Notes: a model not told the origin generated them from the letters alone. A stretch of 64,000 bases of DNA from Sialis fuliginosa (GCA_961205875.1 OY540812.1:29397098-29461097); one strand, 5' to 3'; positions 37,190-48,962 are shown, counted from the first letter of the stretch. Program-made: numbers and translations.

Positions 37190-37500
37190 TAAAGAAAAAT
37201 CTGGTTTTTGTAAAATCACTTGTCCAAATTTCGATAAAAGCTATATAGGACACACTAGGTGATCTAAAAAACATTGGATTTAAAGAGCATATGGCTTACT
37301 TTATTGTTAAATACAATTACGTTAATAAATCAAGTGTAGCACATAATATGTTTACATTAAATCACGTGACAATCATAAATTATTTGAAACTAATATAAAC
37401 AAATTAGTCGTAACAAGAAGTTTCGAATTTTAAAGAATGTTTGGTACTGAAACTATTCCAGCTTCAGGCCTTCTAGACCTTGTAGTTGATTGGTCAGTAT
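37190..37500 (+). pseudogene. Decayed Penelope-like element fragment (GIY-YIG endonuclease)
   Basis: A broken frame reads GFCKITCPNFDKSYIGHTR, matching the GIY-YIG pattern (G-[IFY]-Y/C-K-I-T-C ... KSYIGxT) typical of the C-terminal nuclease of Penelope-like retroelements. After a frameshift it continues FKEHMAYFIVKYNYVNKSSV and AHNMFTLNHV, equivalent to the usual 'FKEH...KSAVAxHxxxxxH' segment, and later KLVVTRSFEF. Stops and frameshifts separate the parts, and no reverse transcriptase is seen upstream, so only a dead 3' fragment remains. Confidence 0.6.
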
Positions 37501-38934
37501 CACTGAAGCAATATAAAATATAATAATTTTTGTAAGATTAAAATCAAATATTTAATTTAGGAAAACTGGTTATGGTTTTTTTTCTAAATTATAAATAAAA
37601 AGAAATAACTTTTATTATTTTTTATTACATGCATAATGAATTATCAAGAAATTTAAACTAAATTTTGATTTGATACCTTGTAGAAAGCGTTTCGTTATTA
37701 AAGTATGAATTTTATTATTCAATAGTAGGTAAATTATTAAAAAATGTATGCAATTATTATTTTAATAAATAATACCTAATTATTTATTATTATAGTAATA
37801 CATACATTGTATTGCAGTTATAAATTTGGCAACAGTGCATTGGGGAGAATGTCCGATTTAGCACCCTTGTTATAGAAATGAAACCATTTGTATTCATAAT
37901 GTCATTTGTCCCACTGAGATGAAAATGTTACAAGGAAGAAATAGATCAAACCGTGTGACGCCATTTTAGAAAATGACAGTTATTTATATTTCATTGTTGT
38001 TATCTTTATTAAATATATTAGTAATTAAAATTAAACAACGTAATTAAAATTTCAAATTGGTAAACAATAGTTGATAACTTATCTGTCAATGTTGATTTTA
38101 TTAACTGTGGTGCTATTAAAAAAAAATAACCGTTAATTGTTACTAAGCAACAATGACACAATAGTGGATGTTTTATAAAACAAATGAAAATTAAATTAAA
38201 TTAAGTTCCAATTAGACGTTTTTGTCCTATTATGAATTATCACTAAAATACTTTTAAAGACAATATAAAACATTTATTATTAATTAATTTTATAATTCCA
38301 AACAATTGATATTTATTTTAAGATCCGAATGACACACCATTGCCTTTACGGAGAACATTAGCTTCAATGTTAAGTAGCGTGTTATTGACTCCTGTAAAAC
38401 GTTTGCATTATTATTATATGTATATTTTATTACTAAGCATGTAACTAAAATTAAAATTCGCTAAACTATAGTAATTATCAAATTATCTATATGAACTATG
38501 TAGATTTATATTAAATTAAATTATCGTTTCTTATTTGACCACATGCTTTCATGTTCAACAAGTTTAACCTACAGAAACTATTTCTATTTCCGGCCAACAT
38601 TTATCAGATAGTATGTACAATTTCCGTTGTGAGCCTGTCCGCAAACTGTCAAAATAACAACGTAACCATGGAAACGTCAAACATTTAGTTATAGTATTTT
38701 CACGGTTTTGACAGTTGTTGAAACAATTTTTGTTATTTTAATACAAGATTAATAAAACAATTGTCATACTAATTTTCAACAATGTAAACAAATAAACATA
38801 CCACACCTACAAATGTCGATAATTCGTGTAATTAAATTCTACTACAATCACAAAAGTAATTGTCATAATTGTGAGGATAAAAACGTTTTTTGTGGAAATG
38901 CAAATCGGTATTAAAGATCATTATCAGATTTAAA

Positions 38935-39130
38935 TAAAAAGCAATCAATCAAATCTGGCAACAATGGCCGTCACACCCATTATCTATCTTAGTCGGTCAC
39001 CTGCGCTAGTTGATGTTTCCGAACGAAACCGTGCGTGTGCGTATCTCACTCGCACCAGTCAGTGCGCGAGTACAGCGTGCCCTTTCTAGAACGCTTTCGG
39101 ATAATGCACACAGGACATTTCGAGTATTTT
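38935..39130. promoter_or_regulatory. CpG-richer island with initiator-like TCAGT, possible promoter
   Basis: On the plus strand, CACCAGTCAGTGCGCGAGTA contains an arthropod initiator-like TCAGT, with AGAAC about 28 bases on as a weak DPE. On the minus strand (the gene's direction) GCGCAG|GTGACC near 39001 could be a donor ending a non-coding first exon. Either reading would make it an internal promoter; both are inference. Confidence 0.35.
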
Positions 39131-39682
39131 CGCAAATTTCCTAGTGGCCTTGCTGTGCAATACATGCCGGCACGTTTTAGTTTCAAAATTACATTTTTAA
39201 ATATGACGAATAGAAGAAAACATATGTTTGTTATATTATGTTGTTTACATTTTATGATAGGTATTATATAATTTGTTTACATAAGTTATTAAACGGGACG
39301 CTTTAAAGGATAATGTGTTTTTGAGGAAATGTCAAACGGGTAGTTATATCTGGAGCAAGGATCAATTCGCTCGTGACCTGGTTTTATAAACCACAGGACC
39401 GGATTTAGACTATTCAAAATTTTAATTAGTTTTAAGCGATTTTTATGCTTTTTAGAAGATATGATTAGTTAGTGCTTGCTTTTTTAATATTTTTTCGAAT
39501 TGCTTTTTTATTCGTTAATATCAATTAAAGGAACAGTAAGTATATTTTTTCGATAAATGATTATTTTCAAATTAGTGCTGGTAGGTCAAATATGATCGTT
39601 TTTGAACTTAAAGGGAGTGAAAATTATTTCATTTTTTGTATGTTATTGAACGTTATTTTTTATAACCACACGCATTTGACTG

Positions 39683-39985
39683 AAAAGGGGCCGTCCATAA
39701 AATATGTACGCAAAAAGGGGAAGGGGGAAGCAATTACCTAGCGTGATATGTGACGAGGCGAGGAAGGGGGTCCGTAACAAGCTGTTTGTAATACAAACAT
39801 CAATGTTATTCCTATTTATTTTAACTTAAGATTTTATTTTTCAGTCGCAATATAAAGTTTTTGTTTGACAATTTTCTTTGTTCATAAAAAGAATCATTCA
39901 TTTAAGGGGGGGGGGTCCAGGTTTTCCGACGTATTATTAAGTACGGGATGAAAAAAATGTAATGCAACGTTGCAAAGACTGTGTG
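39683..39985. repeat. GGGGCCGTCCATAAA-type repeat
   Basis: AAGGGGCCGTCCATAAAATA with GGGGAAGGGGGAAGCAATTA and TATGTGACGAGGCGAGGAAG, followed by a G run. A related worn copy begins near 57368 (AGGGACTGTCTATAAACTAC). A widespread animal repeat type. Confidence 0.55.
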
Positions 39986-40046
39986 AATTTTGCGTGACGT
40001 TATTATGGAATTTCAAAATGCAATTTCTCAGCTAAATAAAAATATT

Positions 40047-40942
40047 GGTCACGTTCACGACTGACCAAAAACAGTGAACAACGAGCTTTGATTGGTTGAT
40101 TCATGGAATGTCTGATGGAATGTACCAGAAATTTAAAGAATGTCATTTTTTAAGCGTGTAAGGAAGTGAGAAAGAAGTAACCAGCAAGAGATAGAAACTA
40201 GTGTACTGACAGAAACGCTCAACATGAAGTGAACACAAAAGTCCTTTGGTTAGCCTGGTCACTAGTTTCTATCTCTTTCTAGTTACTTCTTTCTCACTTC
40301 CTTACACGCTTAAAAAATGACATTCTTTAAATTTCTGGTACATTTCACCAGAAATTCCACGAATCAACCAAACAAAACTCGTTGTTCACTGTTTTTGGTC
40401 AAGGTTAGTAAAGTAATAGGTTGCCTCATAACTCTGGCGGGGAGTGGCATGAGAGGGGAGAACGCGTCATCGTGAGGAACTCTGACTTTATAAATGGCTG
40501 TCAAACTATATTTACTCTTTATTTTAGTTAAGCTGATTTATTGTAAGTTGTTTTTAAATATTTTCATTTGATATTGATAGTGTACCGAGTTTTAAATCTA
40601 AATTTTTATTATTATAAATTATAGTTTTAAACAAGTGTTTTTTTATGTGTAACCAAGAAATGTATTTTCTTTAAGCATTGATTTCTGACATCATTTTAAA
40701 GTTTTTATGAAGAAATATTATATGTAATAATTTGTGCTTCTGTAATAAACAATAATATTTACTTTTTTTAAATACAAATATCCAAAAATTCGAAATAATT
40801 TGAAAAAAAACTTAATATATGAAACAACGTTTAAAGGTTCCTCAGGGTGACGTCATCACACGCAGCCGCTGATTGGTCAAAAAGTTATGAGGCAACCTAT
40901 ACATATACTAACCTTGGTTTTTGGTCAGTTGTGAATGTCACC
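40047..40942. mobile_element. Foldback MITE family F copy 1, split by a nested MITE
   Basis: GGTCACGTTCACGACTGACC and arms of about 170 bases (GAGCTTTGATTGGTTGATTC, AAGCGTGTAAGGAAGTGAGA) are mirrored at 40260-40400 and resume at 40917-40942 after a 516-bp insertion. Nearly the whole element is stem. Copy 2 at 46728-47078 is uninterrupted. Confidence 0.85.
40401..40916. mobile_element. Nested MITE (AAGGTTAGTA ends)
   Basis: AAGGTTAGTAAAGTAATAGG with TTGCCTCATAACT at the left; AGTTATGAGGCAACCTAT with TACTAACCTT at the right. Flanked by a 10-base direct repeat GTTTTTGGTC (40391-40400 and 40917-40926). Contains TGACGTCA near its right end. Confidence 0.8.
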
Positions 40943-40969
40943 ATTTAAGCTCGACCTTTAGTTCGCGTA

Positions 40970-41130
40970 GATTACAGCGGTTCTTAAAATATGATTTAAG
41001 GACCCTCTTTTGAACAATTATTTTTCTGGGACTCCCTCCCGGACAGAAAAACAAAAAAGGTCGTTAGATACACTGGTGAATAGAAATGTAAAAGTACTTT
41101 AATTTATGCCAAACATGTTTCTAACAAAAT
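40970..41130. repeat. hAT-type fragment related to 24783-25240
   Basis: CAGCGGTTCTTAAAATATGA and CTCCCTCCCGGACAGAAAAA, ATGCCAAACATGTTTCTAAC match the complement of the 24783 element. Only one end is present. Confidence 0.6.
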
Positions 41131-41133
41131 AAA

Positions 41134-42000
41134 ACAAAATGAATAATATAGGTAATATTATTCTCTCCATTATATAACAAGTGATTTTTTTTAACGTAAT
41201 AACTGAAAACGGATGTTTACTCTTGTAAATTTTTGGATTTTTGAATTATTTTTGAAATAAGAAAAAAATGTTTTAGATAAAAAATGTCGAGTATGTTGTT
41301 ATCTATAATTTATTCACCATACATTTTTTTCCAACATTTATGATTTAGCCAGAAAGAATTTTTTTATGTAATTATTTAGATTCACCTACACAGTTCACTC
41401 TCAGTATTACGTATAAGAAAGTCCCATGTTACCTACGGCAAATACACACACTGTTCAATCTCTGTAATACGTATAAGAAAGTCCCATGACACTCATGGCA
41501 GATATTTCTCCTCAGTTATGAACCATTTGAATTATAATAATTTTTTTTTCTTCAAAAATTCGTTTTAACAAAAAAATGAATAAAACATAAATTATAGATA
41601 TAGATATTACCTACATTTTTTAACTTGCCCATTTTTCTCTATTTCGCACTGTTTCAGAGTAATTCGAAAAATTAAAAAATCGACGTAGGTAAACATTCGT
41701 ATCCGGTTGAAAGATCGTTTTCATAAATAGGACGTTTTCTTCCCAGCCAAAAATTAATCTTAAATATAAAATATCAGCCTTCTACGATTTGTTGTATTTG
41801 AGTTACAGCGCTTACAGACAGACAGACAGACAGACAGATGGACACACAGACATCATGGCGAAAATAGTCAGAATGGATTCAGGGAAGGTCAAAATAGATA
41901 ATTCCGTCAAAATCCAGAGTTCTAAAAAAATCGGCTTCACTATACTTACTTACGAGTATACTAATGTATATTTCATATACATGGTATAAGAAAGTAATAA
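41134..42000. repeat. Repeat family L block with (GACA)n run
   Basis: Two close copies of CGTATAAGAAAGTCCCATG (about 41409 and 41469), the shared segment AATATTATTCTCTCCATTAT, then the L module with CAGACAGACAGACAGACAG at 41817 and ATCATGGCGAAAATAGTCAG. Open frames here arise from the microsatellite. Confidence 0.65.
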
Positions 42001-42439
42001 ACGTATCTGAAATAAAAATTTTTACTTATATTGATTCGATTTCTTTAAGTTTGTTGTTTTTGACATGGCTAGCTGAACCGAACAAAAATAAACAATTGCA
42101 CAGTGCATGTTGTTTTGATTACACTTTTAGAATCGTTCACACGAATGCAGTTTTTTCTGTTTCATGTCAATAACTGAGTGCGTTAACCGCGGGTTTTAAA
42201 TAAGGGAGTTGTAACGGGCATTCGTTACTTATGTCATATATGTATACAGATTGGTCTATTGAAAAAAAAAACATTTGAAACAAAAGTTGTTTGTTTCGAG
42301 GGGAAAATAAAATGGTACTAATAATTTTCAATTTAGAGGATTTTTTAAAATTAAAGGTCATATCTGTTTTTTTAAATAGGAAAATTTAATAATAGTTAAC
42401 TGCCTTTTTAGAGAAGTGACATCTACAAAATAGGATTCA

Positions 42440-42900
42440 TAATCTTTTGTATTTTACTTTTTTCGAATTTCGGATTTTGATGGAATTATCCATTTTGACT
42501 ATTTTAACCATGATATCAGTGTGTCGATCTATCGGACTGTGGACGCTGTAACTTAAATGCGTCAAATCGTAGAAAGGTGAAGTTTTACATTTAAGTTTAA
42601 TTTTTGTCTGGGAAGAAAACCTACTATTTTTGAAAACGATCTTTCAACTGGATACTGGTGTTAATTTTGGAATTTTTCGAATTATTTTTGTGCGAATTAG
42701 AAAAAAATATTCATGTTAAAAATTGTAGATAATTATATAATCTATAGTTCATGTTCTATTCATTTAAAAAAAAAAAATTTGAAAAAAGCTTAAAATTATA
42801 TTTCAAATGTTCATAACATAGAAGAAATATCTCCCACGGGACTTTCTTATACGTAATACTGAGAAAGCCCCGTAGCCACCATTTTGAATTAGAATGTCCA
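42440..42900 (-). repeat. Repeat family L, inverted copy
   Basis: TTTTGACTATTTTAACCATG, CTGGGAAGAAAACCTACTAT and GGGACTTTCTTATACGTAAT are the complement of the 41134-42000 block, so the two copies form a large inverted pair. Confidence 0.65.
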
Positions 42901-43179
42901 CATAGCGAATAGATGTCATAGTAGAAATAGTCAAAATTGAATGAAAGATGGTCAAAATGTATATTTCTATTAAAATCACAAGTATGAATTTTTGTACTAT
43001 TGCTATAGGTACTTTCTTAAATACTTATTACTAAAAGAAAGTAAAAATTAATATTGGTATATAAATCGTTAGGTTTGTCTGTACAAGGGGCAGTTCAAGT
43101 ATAAATTCAAAAATAAATCTTGCTGGTTAACATAAACTATAGATATTAAAATTCTCTACAATTTTTATTTGAAAATAAC

Positions 43180-43520
43180 GCTTCGAAAAATTCGCTCCAT
43201 TTTAAAAATAATTTGAAAAATTAAAAAATTTATAAGAGTCAACATCCGTTTCCGGTCATAAAATAGTTTTAAAAAATAGGAAAACAAAAAGTAATCCTAA
43301 ATATAAAATATAATCCTTCTATGTTTTGTCGTTATTAAGTTACAGCGTCTACTACACCGACAGACAGACAAATAGACATCGTGAGGAAAATAATCAGAAT
43401 CGTTTCAGGGAAGGTTAAAATGAATATTTACATCAAAATCTCGAATTCGAAAAAAAACGGCTTAACAATATTACTTATATTATATGTAAGTATTTCATAT
43501 ACGGGGCGTTCTACTTTTCT
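43180..43520 (+). repeat. Repeat family L, third copy
   Basis: CATCCGTTTCCGGTCATAAA, GTTACAGCGTCTACTACACC, GACAGACAGACAAATAGACA and CAGGGAAGGTTAAAATGAAT align with the other L copies. Confidence 0.6.
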
Positions 43521-43954
43521 ACCGACAATGACGTGTCTCTTCTTGAAAAAAAATCGGTATTTGTCCAAAATTGCAGTTTCTCAAATTTTATTTCCACAAG
43601 ATTTTTTTGGACCATACAGAGATTATAATAATACTAAAATTTCGTTTTTATTTTTTTTGCTTTTTACAAAATCATTGTGACATAGTATTCGAAATGTGTG
43701 ACAGAGGTGTTTTACATACAAATAAAATGTGTCTCTTTGCGCCGCCTAATGTTACAAAATGATCTCGCTTAAAAAAATCATATAGAATCCTTTAATATAA
43801 AATTATTTATTGAAATATTATCATTAAATTTATTAGAATATAATAAACGTAAAGGTTCACATTATTTAACAAAAAAATATTTTATCGTTGGGTCCGGCTA
43901 TGTATGTTTTTTCTTGCTATCTTCCGTCACGCATTTCGCAAAACAAAAAACGCT

Positions 43955-44115
43955 TCTTAGCTGTTTGACCTTCAACACTAAGCAACAGACGGTTTCCTCT
44001 TCCCCCTTGGCCTCACGCCTTGAGGCCCCACCCGGGAGCGAGCCGAGTTATTCGCCTGCAGGAAGTGAACAGAGGTGCGTGTGTTTATTCGGCGACCGCT
44101 CTGTCACGTAAGTTA
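43955..44115. promoter_or_regulatory. GC-rich unique island, possible alternative exon
   Basis: About 55-60% GC in a 25-30% GC background, not matched elsewhere in the window. On the plus strand it ends CTCTGTCAC|GTAAGT, a strong donor. On the minus strand CTTCCTGCAG at about 44057 is a strong acceptor, but the frame in phase with exon 57036-57173 meets TGA after 13 codons. Both readings are open; a first exon or alternative terminal exon is possible. Confidence 0.35.
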
Positions 44116-45038
44116 CTACTTTAAAATGTGACAGAGTGGTATTAAATGTTATTTTTTATATATTTGTAATAAAAATTCTTATAAATCGAGTTACATAATA
44201 ATAAATGCTTGTATTCTAGTTAAGCAAAGTTAAAGAAAAACTGAAAATTTGATTTTACATAATAACTAATGAATATATTTTTTTTGTGACTGAGATGTTT
44301 ATTTTTTCTTACTATTCCGATAAAACTTAAAATAAATAAAAGATATAAAATAAAACTTCGATGCATTATACATTTCTGAAATCTTCGATAACTGGAAAAT
44401 GATTTAAAAATACATCTTATAAAAGAAATACACTTTTATTTTTTTTTTTAAATCAAAAAATTTATCACTTAGATTGTCGGTAGAAAAGTAGAACGCATAT
44501 ACATATAATCGTATGTCGTATAAGAAAGTGAAAATATAATCTGACTCTTCAAAAGAAAAATAAGCAATATAGAATACCAAGTTTTCTTTTTACCTAATTC
44601 ATAGCTGCGCCACTGAAAATTGCGAACAAAATTCATTTAGAACAACGAATCGATAATAATAAATTTTTAAATGTCAGTAGGTAATTAGGTAAATTTTAAA
44701 GCATTACTTTTTATTTGATAAATTAAACTTTGGTAATAAAGAAAATAATAAATGTGAGGCACTGTCATTAACTTTTCTATTGTTTGTGTACTCGTACTTT
44801 TATTCACAAATACGGGCCGTCATTCGAAATGTCTGTAAAAATTGTAAGTCGTATAATTAATATTAATTAAAATAAGCCATAAAGTATATTGGAACAATTT
44901 TATAACATACTTTATACATGTATTATGAGTTATGACGGAAGTGGCTACAATGGAATGATTTTTTAAAATAAAAACGCTCTCATATTGAATAGGATAGGTA
45001 TAAAAATATAAAATATGCAAAAAAGTTTTAAATTACAA

Positions 45039-45592
45039 TTGAGGGGTTTGCAGCAACGAGTTAACTCCATTTTTAGGTCAAACAGAGTTAACAACCGTTT
45101 CTTGGGGGGAAAAAATCATTCTTTCGTTTGGTTCAACAAAGAGTTACCTACCGTTGATAGTTCTCAAAGTATCCGCTAGAATGAGTTAGCTGCTTCATTC
45201 GCTTGGGTCAAAATGGAGTTAACTCCAGGAGCTGACTCTTTTTTTGGGCTTAGAATTTAGTTAGTACACTCGTTACTGTGTTCTTTCTTGAAATAAACCA
45301 ATTTTCTTGAAAATTGTTCTTATTCAATGCTTCCTTACTTTAAAAAGAACATAATTTTCAACTATTTGGGCCAAAAAGGAGTTAACTCCAGAATAAAATT
45401 GACTCTAGAATTGCGAATTTGACGAATTTCTCAATGGAATTTGGCCAAAACATGAAGTGGTAGGTGACAAATAATAATTGGACGAAAACAAAGGCGATTT
45501 AAATACATTCTCCATTTTTTTAACAGTTTTTTTCTATTTTCCCACAAATTATAAAGACTGGAGTTAACTCCTTGTTGCTGCAAACCCTTCAA
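45039..45592. mobile_element. MITE with repeated GAGTTAACTC palindromes
   Basis: Ends TTGAGGGGTTTGCAGCAAC and GTTGCTGCAAACCCTTCAA. GAGTTAACTCC or close forms recur at about 45058, 45084, 45226, 45378 and 45560. Such repeated palindromes near the ends are typical transposase-binding repeats. Confidence 0.8.
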
Positions 45593-46551
45593 TTGCATTT
45601 GTTTAGAAAGAGATATGATTGTTCCAAATAGATGATTATCTGATAATGAATTATCACTGAAAAAAATTTAATACTAACTTATTTTATAATTCATAACAAT
45701 AGGGTAATCCGGAAATTTTTGACATACCTTTTTTATTACTTAATTGCAAAGATTAGGCTAAAAAAATAATAGTTGCATTAAGCACATTGTTTTTTTATTT
45801 TGTTCAATTTTAAATTATTCAATATTAAAAGTCGTAAAAATCAGCGCGCATTTAATACGCGACGTGATTGATTGAAGCGTTTGTGACGTCACAATGTTTA
45901 GAATTTATTTAACAAGCCAAGAACAGAAATGACCGTAACTAACTACCAATTTTGGTACGCGCTGTTGATTTTAGTAGCATTTCGCCAATTTTCATTCGAT
46001 TACGTTAAAATTTGAACACAATAAAATCTACAAATTTAGATACTTGCATTAAAATTGGACAAAAATTCGATTTTCTTCGTATAAAATATGATTTAAAAGG
46101 GAATAACTTTATGAATGTATATAATTCAAGGCTTTTTAGTTCAATTAGGGCCCATAACTACATAACGAATCATTGGTTGAAATTTTTGATTAAAAATACG
46201 AATTTGAATGTTTGCATATCGAAAAAAATGTTTTTTTTTGCAATATCTCGAAAACAAGAGCTAATTGAGCAAAATGAGGGTTATTTTTGGATTCAGCGTA
46301 CCCAAACTACCCTAGAAAAGTTGTTGTTTACCCGGCAGCGAACAGAATTTTTTTTGTCGGTCAGTGTAATTAATATAAAAACAACCATTAACGTTAAAAT
46401 CATTTAAATAAGTGCATAAATATTTATACTGTAATGTTTACAGGTGCAGAATTGTTATTTTTCCTCTTCACGGTTGAGTACTGGCAAAACAAAACTACAT
46501 AATATATATAATGATGTCACCGGTGTTCTCGATTCTAGCGTAGCGTTATAA

Positions 46552-47376
46552 TAAATAGATGTAATAGGCATGATGCCACTAACAAAATATCACTGAAATA
46601 GGTTAAAAAGATTTAAAAACATGTATTTGTTTTTATATTAAAAACGAGATTAACATAATTTTTGTTAAAATAAAAACACAAAATACAGCAATCTGCCATG
46701 TTATATGGAACACCAATCAAAGTGAATGGGAGCGTTCACGTCTGACCAAAAAACGGAACAACGAGCTTTGATTGGTTGATTCATGGAATTTCTGGTGGAA
46801 TGTACCAGAAATTAAAAGAATGCCATTTTTTAAGCGTGTAAGGAAGTGAGAAAGAAGTAACTAGAAAGAGATAGAAACTAGTGACCAGGTTAACCAAAGA
46901 ACTTTTATGTTCACTTCATGTTGAGCGTTTTTGCCAAAACGCTAGTTTCTAATCTCTTTATGGTTACTTCTTTCTCACATCCTTACACGCTTAAAAATGA
47001 CATTCTCCACCAGAAATTCCATGAATCAACCAACCAAAGCTCGCTGTTCACTGTTTTTGGTCAGTCGTGAACGTGACCAATGACGTCACGCCTAAGTAAA
47101 CATCATTTTTGTTACATTATTTGTGGTTTTAAATTATCAATTTGCTCAGTTTTGTGTTACCAAAACTAAAACCGAGAAACGTTAGCGATAGAACAAGGGT
47201 TTATTATTGTTGACAATGAGTATTTACCTAGGCGTGACATCAAAAATGCGCCACCATGACACCTGCGAGCGTTTTGGCGTGAAATTCAAAATTAGTTCTA
47301 AAATGGTCAATTTTAGTGATTAAACCTCATAGAATAGTTTTTTAAATTAGGCATCATGCCTATTATTCCTATCTAT
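46552..47376. mobile_element. Inverted-end element carrying a nested foldback
   Basis: ATAGATGTAATAGGCATGAT at the left and GGCATCATGCCTATTATTCC with TATCTATTCC at the right are inverted. Foldback family F copy 2 lies inside. No coding content is apparent. Confidence 0.6.
46728..47078. mobile_element. Foldback MITE family F copy 2 (351 bp)
   Basis: GGGAGCGTTCACGTCTGACC and TTGGTCAGTCGTGAACGTGACC (last 20 shown inverted) bound arms of about 160 bases with AAGCGTGTAAGGAAGTGAGA and TCACATCCTTACACGC. It could fold into one long hairpin. Confidence 0.88.
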
Positions 47377-47599
47377 TCCTCAATTTATAAGGGCGGGCCT
47401 AGATTTCACATCTTTGGGAAAAAGAGTAATGGATTGAACATTTTGTTAAGAGTGATTATTTTTGCAACAAACTTTCGTATCGGAAATTTACGTTAACTTG
47501 ATTTTAAGAGATGGAAGGAGCGGGGGAGGAGGGAATCTAATCCAGAGAGGGAAGAGGCCTAACTCTATTAAGTATACGAGTCGTTGAGAATCTAGGAAA

Positions 47600-47950
47600 T
47601 CAGAGGTAAATTAGTTTTTTGAGGGAAGTAAACATGAACGATTTTTTAACCGAATACAAGAAAGGAGGAAGTTCTCAATCGATTCGTCTGAATATTTTCT
47701 TATGTATGTTCGGGCATAACTCCGACCGATTTGGATGATTTTTTTGTTTGTTTGAAAGCGTATACTTCCGAGGTGGCCACATATAAAATTTATCAGAATC
47801 CGACAATGGACTTAAAAAAATGAGGGGGTTTTCCATTTGGCTATATCAATTTTTTGTGTATTTTTGGACATAATTCCGACACAAATAGGCACCTATTCCG
47901 TTGATTTGGTTTTTACAATTTACAAGGGAATTCCGTGGAATGATAATAAT
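47600..47950 (+). repeat. Repeat family G copy 1
   Basis: GTATGTTCGGGCATAACTCC, TTCCGAGGTGGCCACATATA and ATGAGGGGGTTTTCCATTTG recur at 54925-55130 and 56340-56490. A common insect repeat with no coding content here. Confidence 0.7.
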
Positions 47951-47963
47951 AGTTTTCTCTTAA

Positions 47964-48388
47964 GGGGGTATTCTAGTCTAGAATTTTGAAAATATCGATT
48001 TTTTCTTCTTCCATATTTTTAAAGATTAGACCTTCAAAAATATATCTTCCAAAGGAATTTTTATTTCAAATATTTACAGAGTTATAGCTATATAAAAAGA
48101 AGAAGTCCCAATGGATGGAGCAGGAATCGCCGATTAACGAAATTTCTTTTCTTTTTCAGATCACTAGAAGGGTTGGAATTATGTCAAGAAGGACGCACCT
48201 TTATTTTTCACTCCCCCACTTTAACAGCCTGTAATTTTTTAAATTTTTATATTTTTTATTTGTTTTGTATTGTTAAAATAACAATAAATATCTAATAAAA
48301 AAATGGCTAGTAAAAATATTCTTAGTTTTTTTATCGAATTTTAAAAAAACACTCAAAATTTGTACCCCTAGACTAGAATACTACCTCC
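47964..48388. mobile_element. TTAA-flanked MITE (piggyBac-like target)
   Basis: GGGGGTATTCTAGTCTAGA at the left and CTAGACTAGAATACTACCTCC at the right (ends shown in part) sit exactly between TTAA at 47960-47963 and 48389-48392. TTAA duplication is the piggyBac hallmark; the GGGGG/CCTCC start is a worn version of the family's CCC/GGG ends. Confidence 0.7.
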
Positions 48389-48668
48389 TTAATCGCCTCA
48401 ATTTGTTGTAATCCATTATTATTTTTAATAAACGAATTATTTAGGAATATCTATTTTATTTATTTTCAGAAAAATAAAGGTATTAAGAATAAGATACTAC
48501 AAATATTTTTCTTTTTTGAAATTAGGTACAAAAAATGCCGAACAGTAATTTTGCGAAATTAATTGATAGGTAATTAAAATTTTATTATAAAGAAACGATG
48601 GAGATCGGTTTACATTTTTTTCTTGGTTTCGAATTCAGATACGGATATGAAATTATATCGAATACTCT

Positions 48669-48918
48669 TTAAAACTGAATCAGTGAATAGTCATTGATTA
48701 TTATCAGTGACTATGTACTACTCTGCACTGTGAAATAGTAGGGCACTGCTAATCAGTGGATAATCATTAAACAAATTAGTGGATAGTCACTGAAGTGGAT
48801 CATTGTTAATATGGACAAAATCACTGGTTGATCAGTGAGAACTGGTATATACCACCGATTTTTAGAAACTTTTACGTACACTGAAGGAATCAGTGAAATT
48901 CTCACTGATTCAGTTTAA
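48669..48918. mobile_element. Small MITE dense in CAGTGA/TCACTG motifs
   Basis: TTAAAACTGAATCAGTGA and TCACTGATTCAGTTTAA are inverted ends; within 250 bases CAGTGA, TCACTG or one-base variants occur about ten times on both strands. Confidence 0.6.
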
Positions 48919-48962
48919 TAGTTAAGATTTTGATTACTAAGTATTATATTTTTGTAAGTCTT

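Noticed and set aside
46012-46407. 131-codon plus-strand frame
   Set aside because: Composition is that of AT-rich intron (Lys, Asn, Ile, Phe), no domain, no splice logic, and it lies between repeats; a chance frame.
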